Below are positions 23,862-32,456 of a stretch of 64,000 nt of DNA, in pieces. The position numbers and the translations under genes are program-made. Location of the stretch: the NCBI GenBank assembly GCA_963703075.1, contig OY969786.1, positions 744,001 to 808,000 on the forward strand, read 5' to 3'. Every line of letters starts with the position of its first letter. Within the stretch, counting starts at the first letter, position 1. The notes below the pieces were generated by a model. The model saw only the letters and a list, made by a program, of their open reading frames with translations, searched no databases and was not told where the DNA came from. Origin of the DNA: Korobacter sp963703075 (lineage in GTDB: Bacteria; Acidobacteriota; Terriglobia; Terriglobales; Acidobacteriaceae).

Positions 23862-24596
23862 TTACTGCAACAGCTTGAGTACGGACTGCTGCATCTGGTT
23901 GGCCTGGGCCAGGGCCGAGATGCCGGTCGAACTGAGGATGTTGTACTTGGTGAGATTCGCGACTTCCTGCCCGATATCGGCGGAACGAACCCCATCTTCA
24001 GCGGTAGTCAGATTGTTCACGTACACATCTACCACGTTGGTTCCTGTGTCGAATTTCAAATTCCATACGTGCTCGATGATCATGGTCCGGGTGACGCGCC
24101 GGCCCGCGTTGCGCATGAGGTACTCCAGCAGGGCGAATTCTTTCGACGTCAGCTCGATTCGTTTTCCTCCGCGCGCGACAATTCGCTGTACCCGGTCCAA
24201 CTCGAGGTCGCCTACGCGCAACTTCAGTTCCAAGGCTGGTCCTCCGCGACGCAGCAAGGCGCGCACCCGCGCCGACAGCTCGGAAAAGGAGAATGGCTTG
24301 AGCACGCAATCATCGGCTCCTGCATCCAGCGCACGTATCCGGTCTTCAAGCCTCGTCCTCCCGGTCAGGATCAGCACCGGGCAACGTTTGCGATCGCGCA
24401 GGTGTTGCAGGATCGTGATCCCGTCCAGCTTTGGCAAATTCAGATCGAGGAGCACCAGATCGTAGTCGCTCTCGCACGCCATGAGCCGCGCCTCCTCCCC
24501 GTCGTGTACGATGTCGACCGCGTAGTGCTCTTCTTCCAAGCCTTTCCCGATGAACTTTGCCAGCGGGATGTCGTCTTCCACTACAAGAATCCTCAT
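23862..24596 (-). CDS. Chimeric gene: OmpR-type response regulator joined in frame to a flagellin C-terminus
   Basis: 244 residues. 1-118 is a receiver (Asp51 in LLDLNLP, Lys100). 125-193 is an OmpR winged-helix domain up to KFDTGTNVVDVYVN. Normally YLRRKID and the wing hairpin with VRGxGY would follow. Instead residues 195-244 read NLTTAEDGVRSADIGQEV, ANLTKYNILSSTGISALAQA and NQMQQSVLKLLQ, which is the D0 end of flagellin. The junction is at about 24012-24020, codons GTG AAC AAT, where both parents could share GTGAACAA. The regulator has lost its DNA-binding wing and the flagellin has lost all but 50 residues. It may be a genomic deletion or an assembly join. The kinase is encoded just upstream and fliD/fliS downstream. 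Confidence 0.8.
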   Translation of the reverse strand: MRILVVEDDIPLAKFIGKGLEEEHYAVDIVHDGEEARLMACESDYDLVLLDLNLPKLDGITILQHLRDRKRCPVLILTGRTRLEDRIRALDAGADDCVLKPFSFSELSARVRALLRRGGPALELKLRVGDLELDRVQRIVARGGKRIELTSKEFALLEYLMRNAGRRVTRTMIIEHVWNLKFDTGTNVVDVYVNNLTTAEDGVRSADIGQEVANLTKYNILSSTGISALAQANQMQQSVLKLLQ

Positions 24597-24609
24597 GTGT
24601 TCCTCATGT

Positions 24610-25920
24610 TTAATCCAGGATCGGCGGATGAACTTCGACGTCTGTGGCCTTAGGTGCGGATTCCTCTCTCAGCGCCATTGATCCTGCCAGAGCCGGCAAC
24701 ACTATCTCGAAGGTCGTACCACGTCCGGGTTCGCTGGTGACGAGGATCTCGCCATTGCTTTGCTTCACAATTCCGTAAACGGTTGACAATCCCAAGCCGG
24801 TACCTTTGCCTTGCGGTTTGGTGGTGAAGAACGGGTCGAAGATGTGTGGTAGGACCTCCGCACTGATACCGGAGCCAGTGTCGTGTACGAAGATGGAGAT
24901 GTCGGTACGCAGAGGTTCTCCGGCGAAGCGCCCTGTCGTCGCCGTGTTTCGCTCGTGCTTTGCGGTGACGAAGAAGATTTTTCCGCCGTGGGGCATGGCA
25001 TCGCGCGCATTGACCGCCAAATTCACCATCACCTGGTTCAATTGCCCGGCGTCGGCCAATATCCGCGGCAGTTCGGGTTCTAGCTCCAGCACCAGTTCAA
25101 CGTTTTCCCCAATCAGCCTTCTCACCAGCGCGGCCGCTTCGCGGATTACTTCGTTCACATCGAGTTCGGTAAGCTTCTTGTTCTTGCGGCGGCAGAATGC
25201 CAGCAATTGTCGGGTCGTTTCGGCGGCGCGTTCGGCGGCTGCCTGGATCCCGCGCGCGTAACGGCGGACTGCGTCATCATCATTCGGCGTGCGCTGCAGT
25301 TGAAGATCGGTATAGCTGAGGATCGCGGTCAGCATGTTATTAAAATCATGGGCCACGCTTCCCGCGACTTGCCCAATCGCCTCTAACCGGCTGTGATGCT
25401 CCAACTCGCTCTGTAACTGACGGATCTCGGTTTCATCGCGCATGAAAGCAACGTGCAAACCGGAGATGAGATTGGGCCGCGTTACCAACCGCACAGCGCG
25501 CGAGCCGCCATCCGGCAAAACGATGTTCAGTTTCTCTTCCATGACCACATCATGCTCGAAGACGCGTTCTGCCAGCCCTGCTCCCTCCGCCTGGGCGGAG
25601 AATCCGCCAATCCGTGTCCCGACGATCTGGTCCTTCGAACGACACAACAACCGTTGTGCTGCCGGGTTAGCATCCACATACCGCAAGCTGTTGTCGAAGA
25701 CGAGAATTGCCTCCGGCGACTTTTCGAAAAGCCTTTGCGGCTCTCGCTTCCATGCCTCATACGCACTTCTTACGTTCTGGAGATCACGATCCACGCTCAC
25801 GCTCACTCTGACTACTTGGTTTGCCCGGTTATATTCCGCTGACATGAAGCCGTTCTCATGCACATGAGACTTTTGCAATTTATTCGCCATAGTGGAGCTG
25901 CTAATCGTCTGCGGCCGCAA
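24610..25920 (-). CDS. PAS-containing sensor histidine kinase
   Basis: 436 residues from 25920; ATG 25890 (MANKLQKSH) is an equally good start. No membrane segment. PAS domain about 60-165 (SPEAILVFDNSLRYVDANPAAQRLL). HisKA with His191 in VAHDFNN. ATPase domain with an N box (NQVMVNLAVNARDAM), G1 (DTGSGIS), F (DPFFTTK) and G2 (GTGLGLSTVYGI). This is a soluble NtrB-like kinase. It ends 13 bp before the chimeric regulator, its probable partner. Confidence 0.9.
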   Translation of the reverse strand: MRPQTISSSTMANKLQKSHVHENGFMSAEYNRANQVVRVSVSVDRDLQNVRSAYEAWKREPQRLFEKSPEAILVFDNSLRYVDANPAAQRLLCRSKDQIVGTRIGGFSAQAEGAGLAERVFEHDVVMEEKLNIVLPDGGSRAVRLVTRPNLISGLHVAFMRDETEIRQLQSELEHHSRLEAIGQVAGSVAHDFNNMLTAILSYTDLQLQRTPNDDDAVRRYARGIQAAAERAAETTRQLLAFCRRKNKKLTELDVNEVIREAAALVRRLIGENVELVLELEPELPRILADAGQLNQVMVNLAVNARDAMPHGGKIFFVTAKHERNTATTGRFAGEPLRTDISIFVHDTGSGISAEVLPHIFDPFFTTKPQGKGTGLGLSTVYGIVKQSNGEILVTSEPGRGTTFEIVLPALAGSMALREESAPKATDVEVHPPILD

Positions 25921-26002
25921 GCCAACGGCTTGGAATTCCCAATTCTGTGGGTAGACCTTCGGCTGAGGAGCCTGAGCCGGGAATCGCGTAATATTTAATG
26001 AA

Positions 26003-28279
26003 ATGCCTGTTTCCGTTGCCCGGCTTCGAACCTGGTTCGCGCTCAGCGCGATCGTGCTGGTGCTCGTCGTTAGCGGCTTCTATCTTGTGCGACGCTACGA
26101 GGCGCGGGTGTTACAGCACTATGTTGCGAAAAAACTAGGGGCGGAGATCCAGCAGAGCACGGTAGGCTTTTCCTACTCGCAATCCGAGGGCGGTCGCACC
26201 ATCTATAAAATCAGTGCAAAAAATGCGACCCAGTACAAAGACACAGGAAAAGATCTGCTCGAAGACGTCAACATCATCGTGTATGGGCGCGACGCTTCCC
26301 GTTTTGACCAGATCTATGGTTCCAAATTTGAATATGACAGTAAAACTGGGAATGTTGTCTCTAGCGGTGAAGTTGATATCGATTTAGAAGCCAACGCCGA
26401 GGGCCCGGCGCGTCCCGACCAAGCCGCGCCTTCCGAATTAAAAAATCCTATTCATCTCAAAACCAGTGGGCTGGTTTTTAATCAGAAGACGGGGCTCGCG
26501 CAAACCGACCAGGAGATCGAGTTCCATGTTCCCGAGGCGAATGGCGTTGCCCGTGGTGCGCTCTACGATTCCCATACCAACCAGCTGACGCTTAACTCCG
26601 AGATTCACGTTACGACAGTCGGCGTCGTGTCTCGAACCTTGATTGCCCGGCACGGCGTGATCACGAAGCAGCCGCGGCAGGCGCTCCTCGATACCGTCAC
26701 CGTTACCCAGCCGGATACCAAAATTACCTCAGACCACGTAACGGTTGATTTTCGCGATGACAACAGCATTAGCCAGATCTTCGCCGACGGCCATGTTCAG
26801 GCCGACAACAACGGAGTCAACAGCTACGAAGTGAAGGCTGCAAAAGGGAACCTGCAGTTCGGCGGTTCGAATGATCTGAAACTCGCGATCCTCTCCGACG
26901 GCTCCCAGTTCCGCTCCAGCGGCGAACGCCCGCTGCATGGCTTCGCGGACCGCATCTTTGTCCACTTCGGCAATGACACCCAACCGCGGACCGTGCGGCT
27001 TGAGCAAAATGCGCACGTCATTCAGGATCCCTCTGCCTCCGGGCCCGCCAGTGAACAACAGCGTACCGAGGTGGTTGCCGACGCGCTCGACGTTGACGTT
27101 CGCGCCGGCAAGACACCCTCAAAGGCCACCACAACCGGTGCCGCGCACGTCAATATCGATCAGCCCGCCTCCGGCGATCAACCGCCCACCGCCACCGTTG
27201 TCAATGCCGGCCGGTTCTTTGCCGACTTCAACCAGGATGGCCACATCAATCACATCCTCGCCCAGCCCGACGTGAAAGTCGTTTCAACTGCCGAAAATCA
27301 GCCGGAAAAGGTTTCCAACAGCGATCAGCTCGAGGTTTTCTACACGCCGCAGGGTGAACTCGCGAACCTCGTGCAGCGGGGACATTTCGTCTATCACGAA
27401 AAACTCCCCAAAGAAGGCGACCGAACCGCCCACGCCGAGATGGCGCACTACACGCCCGGCGACGAGATGCTCCACCTGACCGGATCTCCGCGGGTGACAG
27501 ACGGCGGCATGAGCATGACGGCCCACCTCGTCGACATCAACCGCCGAACCGGAGAAGCGGTTGCGGAAGGAGATGTGAAATCCACCTATAGCGACATGAA
27601 GCCCCAGCCGAATGGAGCCATGCTCTCCTCCAGCGATCCGATTCACGTGACTTCCAAAAAAATGGTCGCGCATCAGGACAGCGGCATCGCACTCTATACC
27701 GGTGGCTCACGCTTGTGGCAGGGAGCCAACATCGTGGAGGCACCCACGATCGAGTTCAATAGAGATAATCGCAGCCTGGTGGCACACGGCGGTCCGCAAA
27801 TCGCTTCGCCGGTCAAAAGTGTCTTTGTGCAGAAGGACAAAGACGGCAAACTGACTCCTGTCAACGTCACTGCGCGCAAGCTCACCTATGTCGATGCCGA
27901 CCGGCACGCGCGCTACGAAGGGGGCGTCACGGCGCACAGCACCGATGGCGTGGTGACGGGCGATCATGTCGATATCTACTTGAAAAAGTCGGGCACCGCC
28001 GCCCCGTCCGCGCAACCCACGCCCAGCCAATTGGATCGCATCATCGCGGAAGGGAAGGTCGTGCTCACCCAACCCGGCAGGCGCGGCACCGGAGAGAAAC
28101 TCACTTACTATCAGGATGACGACCGTTTTGTTCTGACCGGCGGGTCGCCGCTGATCTCGGACACGGAACACGGCACGGTACGTGGCACTACATTGACCTT
28201 CTTTAATAAGGATGATAGGGTGCTGGTGGAAGGCTCCGACGCCGCCCCCACCGTAACTCATACAAGAGTAAGCAGATAA
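26003..28279 (+). CDS. lptC: LptC-LptA-like lipopolysaccharide transport protein (fusion)
   Basis: 758 residues. A single N-terminal membrane helix (about 11-28) is followed by an LptC-type periplasmic region (about 30-220), then several OstA/LptA-like beta-jellyroll repeats (SDHVTVDFRDD, EVVADALDVDVR, ADRIFVHFGND, GDHVDIYLKK). The family forms the protein bridge that carries lipopolysaccharide from inner to outer membrane. The protein is much longer than Escherichia coli LptC (about 190) or LptA (about 185), so one polypeptide may span the bridge. It overlaps lptB by one base. Confidence 0.85.
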   Translation: MPVSVARLRTWFALSAIVLVLVVSGFYLVRRYEARVLQHYVAKKLGAEIQQSTVGFSYSQSEGGRTIYKISAKNATQYKDTGKDLLEDVNIIVYGRDASRFDQIYGSKFEYDSKTGNVVSSGEVDIDLEANAEGPARPDQAAPSELKNPIHLKTSGLVFNQKTGLAQTDQEIEFHVPEANGVARGALYDSHTNQLTLNSEIHVTTVGVVSRTLIARHGVITKQPRQALLDTVTVTQPDTKITSDHVTVDFRDDNSISQIFADGHVQADNNGVNSYEVKAAKGNLQFGGSNDLKLAILSDGSQFRSSGERPLHGFADRIFVHFGNDTQPRTVRLEQNAHVIQDPSASGPASEQQRTEVVADALDVDVRAGKTPSKATTTGAAHVNIDQPASGDQPPTATVVNAGRFFADFNQDGHINHILAQPDVKVVSTAENQPEKVSNSDQLEVFYTPQGELANLVQRGHFVYHEKLPKEGDRTAHAEMAHYTPGDEMLHLTGSPRVTDGGMSMTAHLVDINRRTGEAVAEGDVKSTYSDMKPQPNGAMLSSSDPIHVTSKKMVAHQDSGIALYTGGSRLWQGANIVEAPTIEFNRDNRSLVAHGGPQIASPVKSVFVQKDKDGKLTPVNVTARKLTYVDADRHARYEGGVTAHSTDGVVTGDHVDIYLKKSGTAAPSAQPTPSQLDRIIAEGKVVLTQPGRRGTGEKLTYYQDDDRFVLTGGSPLISDTEHGTVRGTTLTFFNKDDRVLVEGSDAAPTVTHTRVSR

Positions 28280-29007
28280 TGAGCATCCTCTCGGCCGAAG
28301 AACTAGGCAAAACCTACCGCGGCCGACGTGTGGTGAACGATGTCAACATCCATGTGGAACAAGGCGAAGTCGTCGGGCTCCTCGGTCCGAATGGTGCCGG
28401 CAAGACTACCAGCTTCTACATGATCGTCGGCCTTATACCTCTCGATACCGGCCGCGTGCTGATCGACGAGAACGAAATCACCGATGTCCCCATGTACCTG
28501 CGCGCGCGCAATCACGGCATCAGCTACTTGCCGCAAGAGCCCTCCGTGTTTCGCAAGCTCACGGTAGAAGAGAACATTCTCGCCGTGCTCGAAGCCCAAC
28601 CGATTTCCTGGCACGAGCGCCGCGAGCGCATGGAGCGTCTCATCGACCAGCTCGGTCTCGGTCATATTCGGAAGAGCAAGGGTTATTCGCTCTCCGGCGG
28701 CGAACGGCGTCGCGTCGAGATCGCACGCTGTCTCTGCATCTCTCCAGCGTTCATCCTGCTCGACGAGCCATTCTCCGGCATCGATCCTATCGCCGTCCTC
28801 GACATCCAGAAGATCATCTTCGATCTCAAAGCCAGTGGCATCGGCGTTCTCATTACTGACCACAACGTACGAGAAACGCTTTCGGTCACCGATCGCGCCT
28901 ACATTATTAATGAAGGCCGCATCTTCCGCGCGGGTACACCGGAAGAGCTCGGCAGCGATCCCGAAGTGAAGCGCGTGTACCTCGGCGAGAGCTTTACGCT
29001 CGTCTAA
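28279..29007 (+). CDS. lptB: Lipopolysaccharide export ABC ATPase LptB
   Basis: 242 residues, the usual length. Walker A GPNGAGKTT (about 36-44), Q-loop YLPQEPSVFRKL, signature LSGGERRR, Walker B FILLDEPFSGIDP, and switch His in ITDHNVRETL. It powers LPS extraction with LptF/LptG, which are not in this window. The ATG overlaps the stop of the LptC/A gene (TAATG), and rpoN follows, the conserved lpt-rpoN order. Confidence 0.95.
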   Translation: MSILSAEELGKTYRGRRVVNDVNIHVEQGEVVGLLGPNGAGKTTSFYMIVGLIPLDTGRVLIDENEITDVPMYLRARNHGISYLPQEPSVFRKLTVEENILAVLEAQPISWHERRERMERLIDQLGLGHIRKSKGYSLSGGERRRVEIARCLCISPAFILLDEPFSGIDPIAVLDIQKIIFDLKASGIGVLITDHNVRETLSVTDRAYIINEGRIFRAGTPEELGSDPEVKRVYLGESFTLV

Positions 29008-29210
29008 GCGCACTCCGTTCGATCCTTGCGCCACTGGAATCATCTTTCAATCTCAGGCGTGTCCTTTGGGACATGGCGCGGATCGGCACCTCCCACGGGT
29101 TCACGCATTTCCTTCACCAATCCCACGTTCGAGGTTCCTAAAGTAACCTTAATCAGGCGAAGAAAATCCCGAGTCTGGTTTAAAATCTAAAAAGTCGCTT
29201 CCAAACATTT

Positions 29211-30938
29211 ATGGTGCTTCTTCAGCCCAAGCTGAATCTGAAGGTCTCGCAGAAGCAGATCCTCACCCCGGGTCTGGTTCAGATGGTCAGCGTCCTTGCG
29301 CTCAATAAGATGGAGCTCAAGGAGATGATCAACGAGGAGATGATCGAGAATCCCGTCCTCGAGGAACTCGATGAAAATGTTCCCCTCCTGGACGACGTTT
29401 CGGCGAAAGAAGAACAGCGGGAGCGCGATTCAGCCGTAGCCACCGAGGAAGCCCCCGCTACCCCGGAAGCCAAAGATCCTTTCGAAGAAATCGACTTCGG
29501 TTCGTTTTTCCAGGAATACCTGGACCCGGGCTACCGCAGCACCAGCGAAATCGAAGATGTCGAGCGCCCTTCGTTCGAGAATTTCCTTTCCAAGCCGACT
29601 ACCCTGACCGACCACCTCATGTGGCAGCTTGGCTCCATGCACCTGAAGGATGACGTGGTCGCCGCCGCCGAGTTGGTCATCGGCAACCTCAACGACGAAG
29701 GTTATCTCACCGCCAGCGAGGACGAGTTGCTCGGCATCGTCTCCGAAGAGCCCGCCGACGCCTCCGATCATCCCGATCCCAAGAACGTTCTCGACCCCAC
29801 TCTCATTCTTGCGGCCGATGTCGACGAGCAGATTGCCGCTTTGGATATGGCGGTATTCGAGTCTCCGTCCGTGGAAACCGAGAGCTTGGAAGCGGAAGCC
29901 GAGACCGCGGTGCAAGTGCAGACGGTGGAAGCTTTCCGTCCCAGCCTGGTTCCCAAGCGTACAACTCCCGCCGCCGTCCCTTTCAGTCGCGACGCTTTGC
30001 GGGAAGCGGTCCACATTCTCCAGAATCTCGATCCCATCGGCATTGCGGCGCGCGACTTGCGTGAGTGTCTCCTTATCCAGCTTCGCTATTTCGAGTCGAT
30101 GCCGCACAAAAACGGCAACGGACACATCGCCCAGGCGATCGACGTCGCCATCAATATGGTCTCCGACCATATGCGCGAGCTACAGAACAAGCAGTACAAG
30201 GAAATCGCCAAGGCCCTCGGCCATACCATCGAAGACGTCAGCGCCGCCCTCGATTTTGTCCGCACTCTCGATCCGAAACCTGGCCTTCGTTACAACAAGC
30301 AGGAGACCCGCCTCATCGAGCCGGATGTCGCCTTCGTCAAACAAGGCGACGAATACATCGTTGTGATGAACGACGAAGAGATTCCGCAACTCCGGGTCAA
30401 TCCCGGATACAAGCGACTGCTCAATCGCGACGCCGCTGAAAAAGATGTGCGCAACTACGTCAAGGAACGCTATAAGTCAGCGATCCAACTCATTAAAAAC
30501 ATTGAGCAACGCAAGCAGACGATCCTAAAGGTCTGCTACTCGATCATCAACCGGCAGCGCGACTTCCTCGACCAGGGCATCGACCAGCTCAAGCCCATGA
30601 TGATCAAAGAAGTTGCGGAAGAGATCGGGGTCCACCCCTCGACCGTGAGCCGCGCGGTGGCTAACAAATACGTTCACACCTCGCAGGGAGTGTATGAGTT
30701 GCGCTACTTCTTCAGCGAGAGCGTCAACGGTCCCGAGGGCGGCGCAACCTCGTTGCTGATCCTGAAGCGCCGGGTGAAGAAGTTGATCGAGGAAGAAGAT
30801 CCGGCCCGTCCGTTGACCGACGAACAGATCACCCGCATCCTGCAGTCCCAAGGAATCCAAGTCACCCGCCGCACCGTCGCGAAATACCGCGAAGACATGC
30901 GAATCCCCAGCACCCACCAGCGCCGCGTCCGCAATTAG
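29211..30938 (+). CDS. rpoN: RNA polymerase sigma54 factor RpoN
   Basis: 575 residues, about 100 longer than typical. Region I with Gln/Leu-rich sequence (KLNLKVSQKQILTPGLVQMV), the core-binding region, a helix-turn-helix (VAEEIGVHPSTVSRAVANKY) and an RpoN box variant TRRTVAKYRE near the C-terminus. The extra length is an acidic, low-complexity insert at about residues 170-245 (many Glu/Ala/Val) that splits the region after region I. It recognises -24/-12 promoters such as 8543-8558 and requires NtrC-type activators such as the gene at 9830. Confidence 0.95.
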   Translation: MVLLQPKLNLKVSQKQILTPGLVQMVSVLALNKMELKEMINEEMIENPVLEELDENVPLLDDVSAKEEQRERDSAVATEEAPATPEAKDPFEEIDFGSFFQEYLDPGYRSTSEIEDVERPSFENFLSKPTTLTDHLMWQLGSMHLKDDVVAAAELVIGNLNDEGYLTASEDELLGIVSEEPADASDHPDPKNVLDPTLILAADVDEQIAALDMAVFESPSVETESLEAEAETAVQVQTVEAFRPSLVPKRTTPAAVPFSRDALREAVHILQNLDPIGIAARDLRECLLIQLRYFESMPHKNGNGHIAQAIDVAINMVSDHMRELQNKQYKEIAKALGHTIEDVSAALDFVRTLDPKPGLRYNKQETRLIEPDVAFVKQGDEYIVVMNDEEIPQLRVNPGYKRLLNRDAAEKDVRNYVKERYKSAIQLIKNIEQRKQTILKVCYSIINRQRDFLDQGIDQLKPMMIKEVAEEIGVHPSTVSRAVANKYVHTSQGVYELRYFFSESVNGPEGGATSLLILKRRVKKLIEEEDPARPLTDEQITRILQSQGIQVTRRTVAKYREDMRIPSTHQRRVRN

Positions 30939-30942
30939 CCCT

Positions 30943-30992
30943 GTGTCATCCTGAGCGAAGAACGCGAAGCGTTCGCAGCCGAAGCACCTCTA
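30943..30992. repeat. Short interspersed repeat after rpoN
   Basis: TGTCATCCTGAGCGAAG followed by the hairpin GAACGCGAAGCGTTC. This CATCCTGAGCGAAG sequence recurs widely in intergenic regions of some bacteria, as I recall. It may act as a terminator for rpoN. Confidence 0.4.
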
Positions 30993-31034
30993 CAATCCAC
31001 CCATGCCCCTTTTCGAGTTGTTGTCTCGAACACG

Positions 31035-32456
31035 CTACAAATTTCCAAACCTTCTTACCGCCGCTTGCGCCGCGTTATAGCCGCACATGCCATGGACTCC
31101 GCCCCCGGGTGGGGTCGACGACGAGCATACATAGATATCGCGCGCCGGGGTCCCATACATACGCCAGGTTGGACGGGTGAAGAACTGCCGCCAGCTTGCC
31201 AGGCCTCCGACGATGTCCCCACCGATCAGGTTCGCATCGCGCGACTCCAGTTCCGCCGGCGACCACACTCTCCGTGCCAGCACGCAATCGCGGAAGCCCG
31301 GCGCAAAGCGCTCAATCTGCGCCTCTAAGCGCGGCAGCATGTCCACCGTCGAACCGTTCGGCACATGGCAGTAGGCCCATGCAATGTGTTTCCCCTGCGG
31401 CGCGCGGCTCGCATCGAACAGCGACGGTTGGGCCAGTAACACAAACGGGCGCTCGGCAGGCCGGCCGCGGCGCAGGCTTTTCTCCGAAGCCGCGATCTCT
31501 TCCATCGATCCGCCGAGATGCACCGTCGCCGCGCGAGCGCAGGCCGCCGCCTTCCACGGAATCGGCGAAGAGAGCGCGTAGTCGACTTTGAAGGCCGCCG
31601 GGCCATAGCGAAATCTCTGCAGCAGACGCGCATATACCGGGGTGAATCGCTCGCCTGCGATCTTCAGGAGTTGCCGTGGCGTCACATCGCACAGCGCAAG
31701 CTTGTACGCTCCCAACGATTCCAGGCTCTCGACCGGTCGTGATGTGTGGACGATCCCTCCTAAACTTTCTAAATGAGCGACGAGAGCGCGGGTAATTGAC
31801 TGCGCACCGCCGCGCGGAATGGGCCAGCCGACCGCATGTGCCGCCGTTCCCAGCACCAATCCTACCGCCGCCGTGAGCGGCTCATCGAGCGCGAGAAATG
31901 AATGTGCCGCCAAACCGGCAAAGAGCGCTTTGGTCCGCGTCTCGCGAAAGAAAATATTGGCAAACAACTGCGCCGGCATCATGCCTACCGCTCCAAATTT
32001 TGCGAGCAGAAGTGGGTGCCGCGGAACGTGAAACACCGGTTGCAGGATCTCGGGCGCAAAGTCTGTCCAGCGCGCGGCAAGTTCGCCCACCAGGTTTTTC
32101 CAGCGGAGACCATCGCGTCCCAGTGCCAGCACCGCATCGGCCATGTCGCACTCCAGCGTGACGACCGTGCCATCGTCCAGCGGATGCGCCAACGGCGCGG
32201 GTGAATAAATCCATTCCAGTCCGTGCTCACGCAGGGGAAGGGAATTGAAGAACGGCGAACCGGCCGCCATAGGGTGCACGGCAGACCCGAAATCATGATG
32301 GAAGCCGGGTAGCGTCAACTCCATCGTTCGCGCGGCGCCGCCCGCCTCCGGCTCTGCCTCGAACACCTCGACATCGAAGCCCGCCTGGGCGGCGACGATC
32401 GCGGCTGAGAGGCCGTTCGGCCCGGCGCCGACTACGACTGCTCTACCTCGGCTCAT
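31035..32456 (-). CDS. FAD-dependent oxidoreductase (phytoene desaturase-like)
   Basis: 473 residues from ATG 32456, which overlaps the TGA of the upstream gene (ATGA). N-terminal dinucleotide-binding motif VVVGAGPNGLSAAIVAAQAG, then EAGGAARTMEL. The C-terminus has the FAD motif GGGVHGMCGYNAAQAA. The family includes carotenoid desaturases and isomerases and related amine-oxidase-like enzymes; the substrate is not evident. It is translationally coupled to the lipase-maturation-factor-like protein, which suggests a shared lipid or membrane function. Confidence 0.85.
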   Translation of the reverse strand: MSRGRAVVVGAGPNGLSAAIVAAQAGFDVEVFEAEPEAGGAARTMELTLPGFHHDFGSAVHPMAAGSPFFNSLPLREHGLEWIYSPAPLAHPLDDGTVVTLECDMADAVLALGRDGLRWKNLVGELAARWTDFAPEILQPVFHVPRHPLLLAKFGAVGMMPAQLFANIFFRETRTKALFAGLAAHSFLALDEPLTAAVGLVLGTAAHAVGWPIPRGGAQSITRALVAHLESLGGIVHTSRPVESLESLGAYKLALCDVTPRQLLKIAGERFTPVYARLLQRFRYGPAAFKVDYALSSPIPWKAAACARAATVHLGGSMEEIAASEKSLRRGRPAERPFVLLAQPSLFDASRAPQGKHIAWAYCHVPNGSTVDMLPRLEAQIERFAPGFRDCVLARRVWSPAELESRDANLIGGDIVGGLASWRQFFTRPTWRMYGTPARDIYVCSSSTPPGGGVHGMCGYNAAQAAVRRFGNL

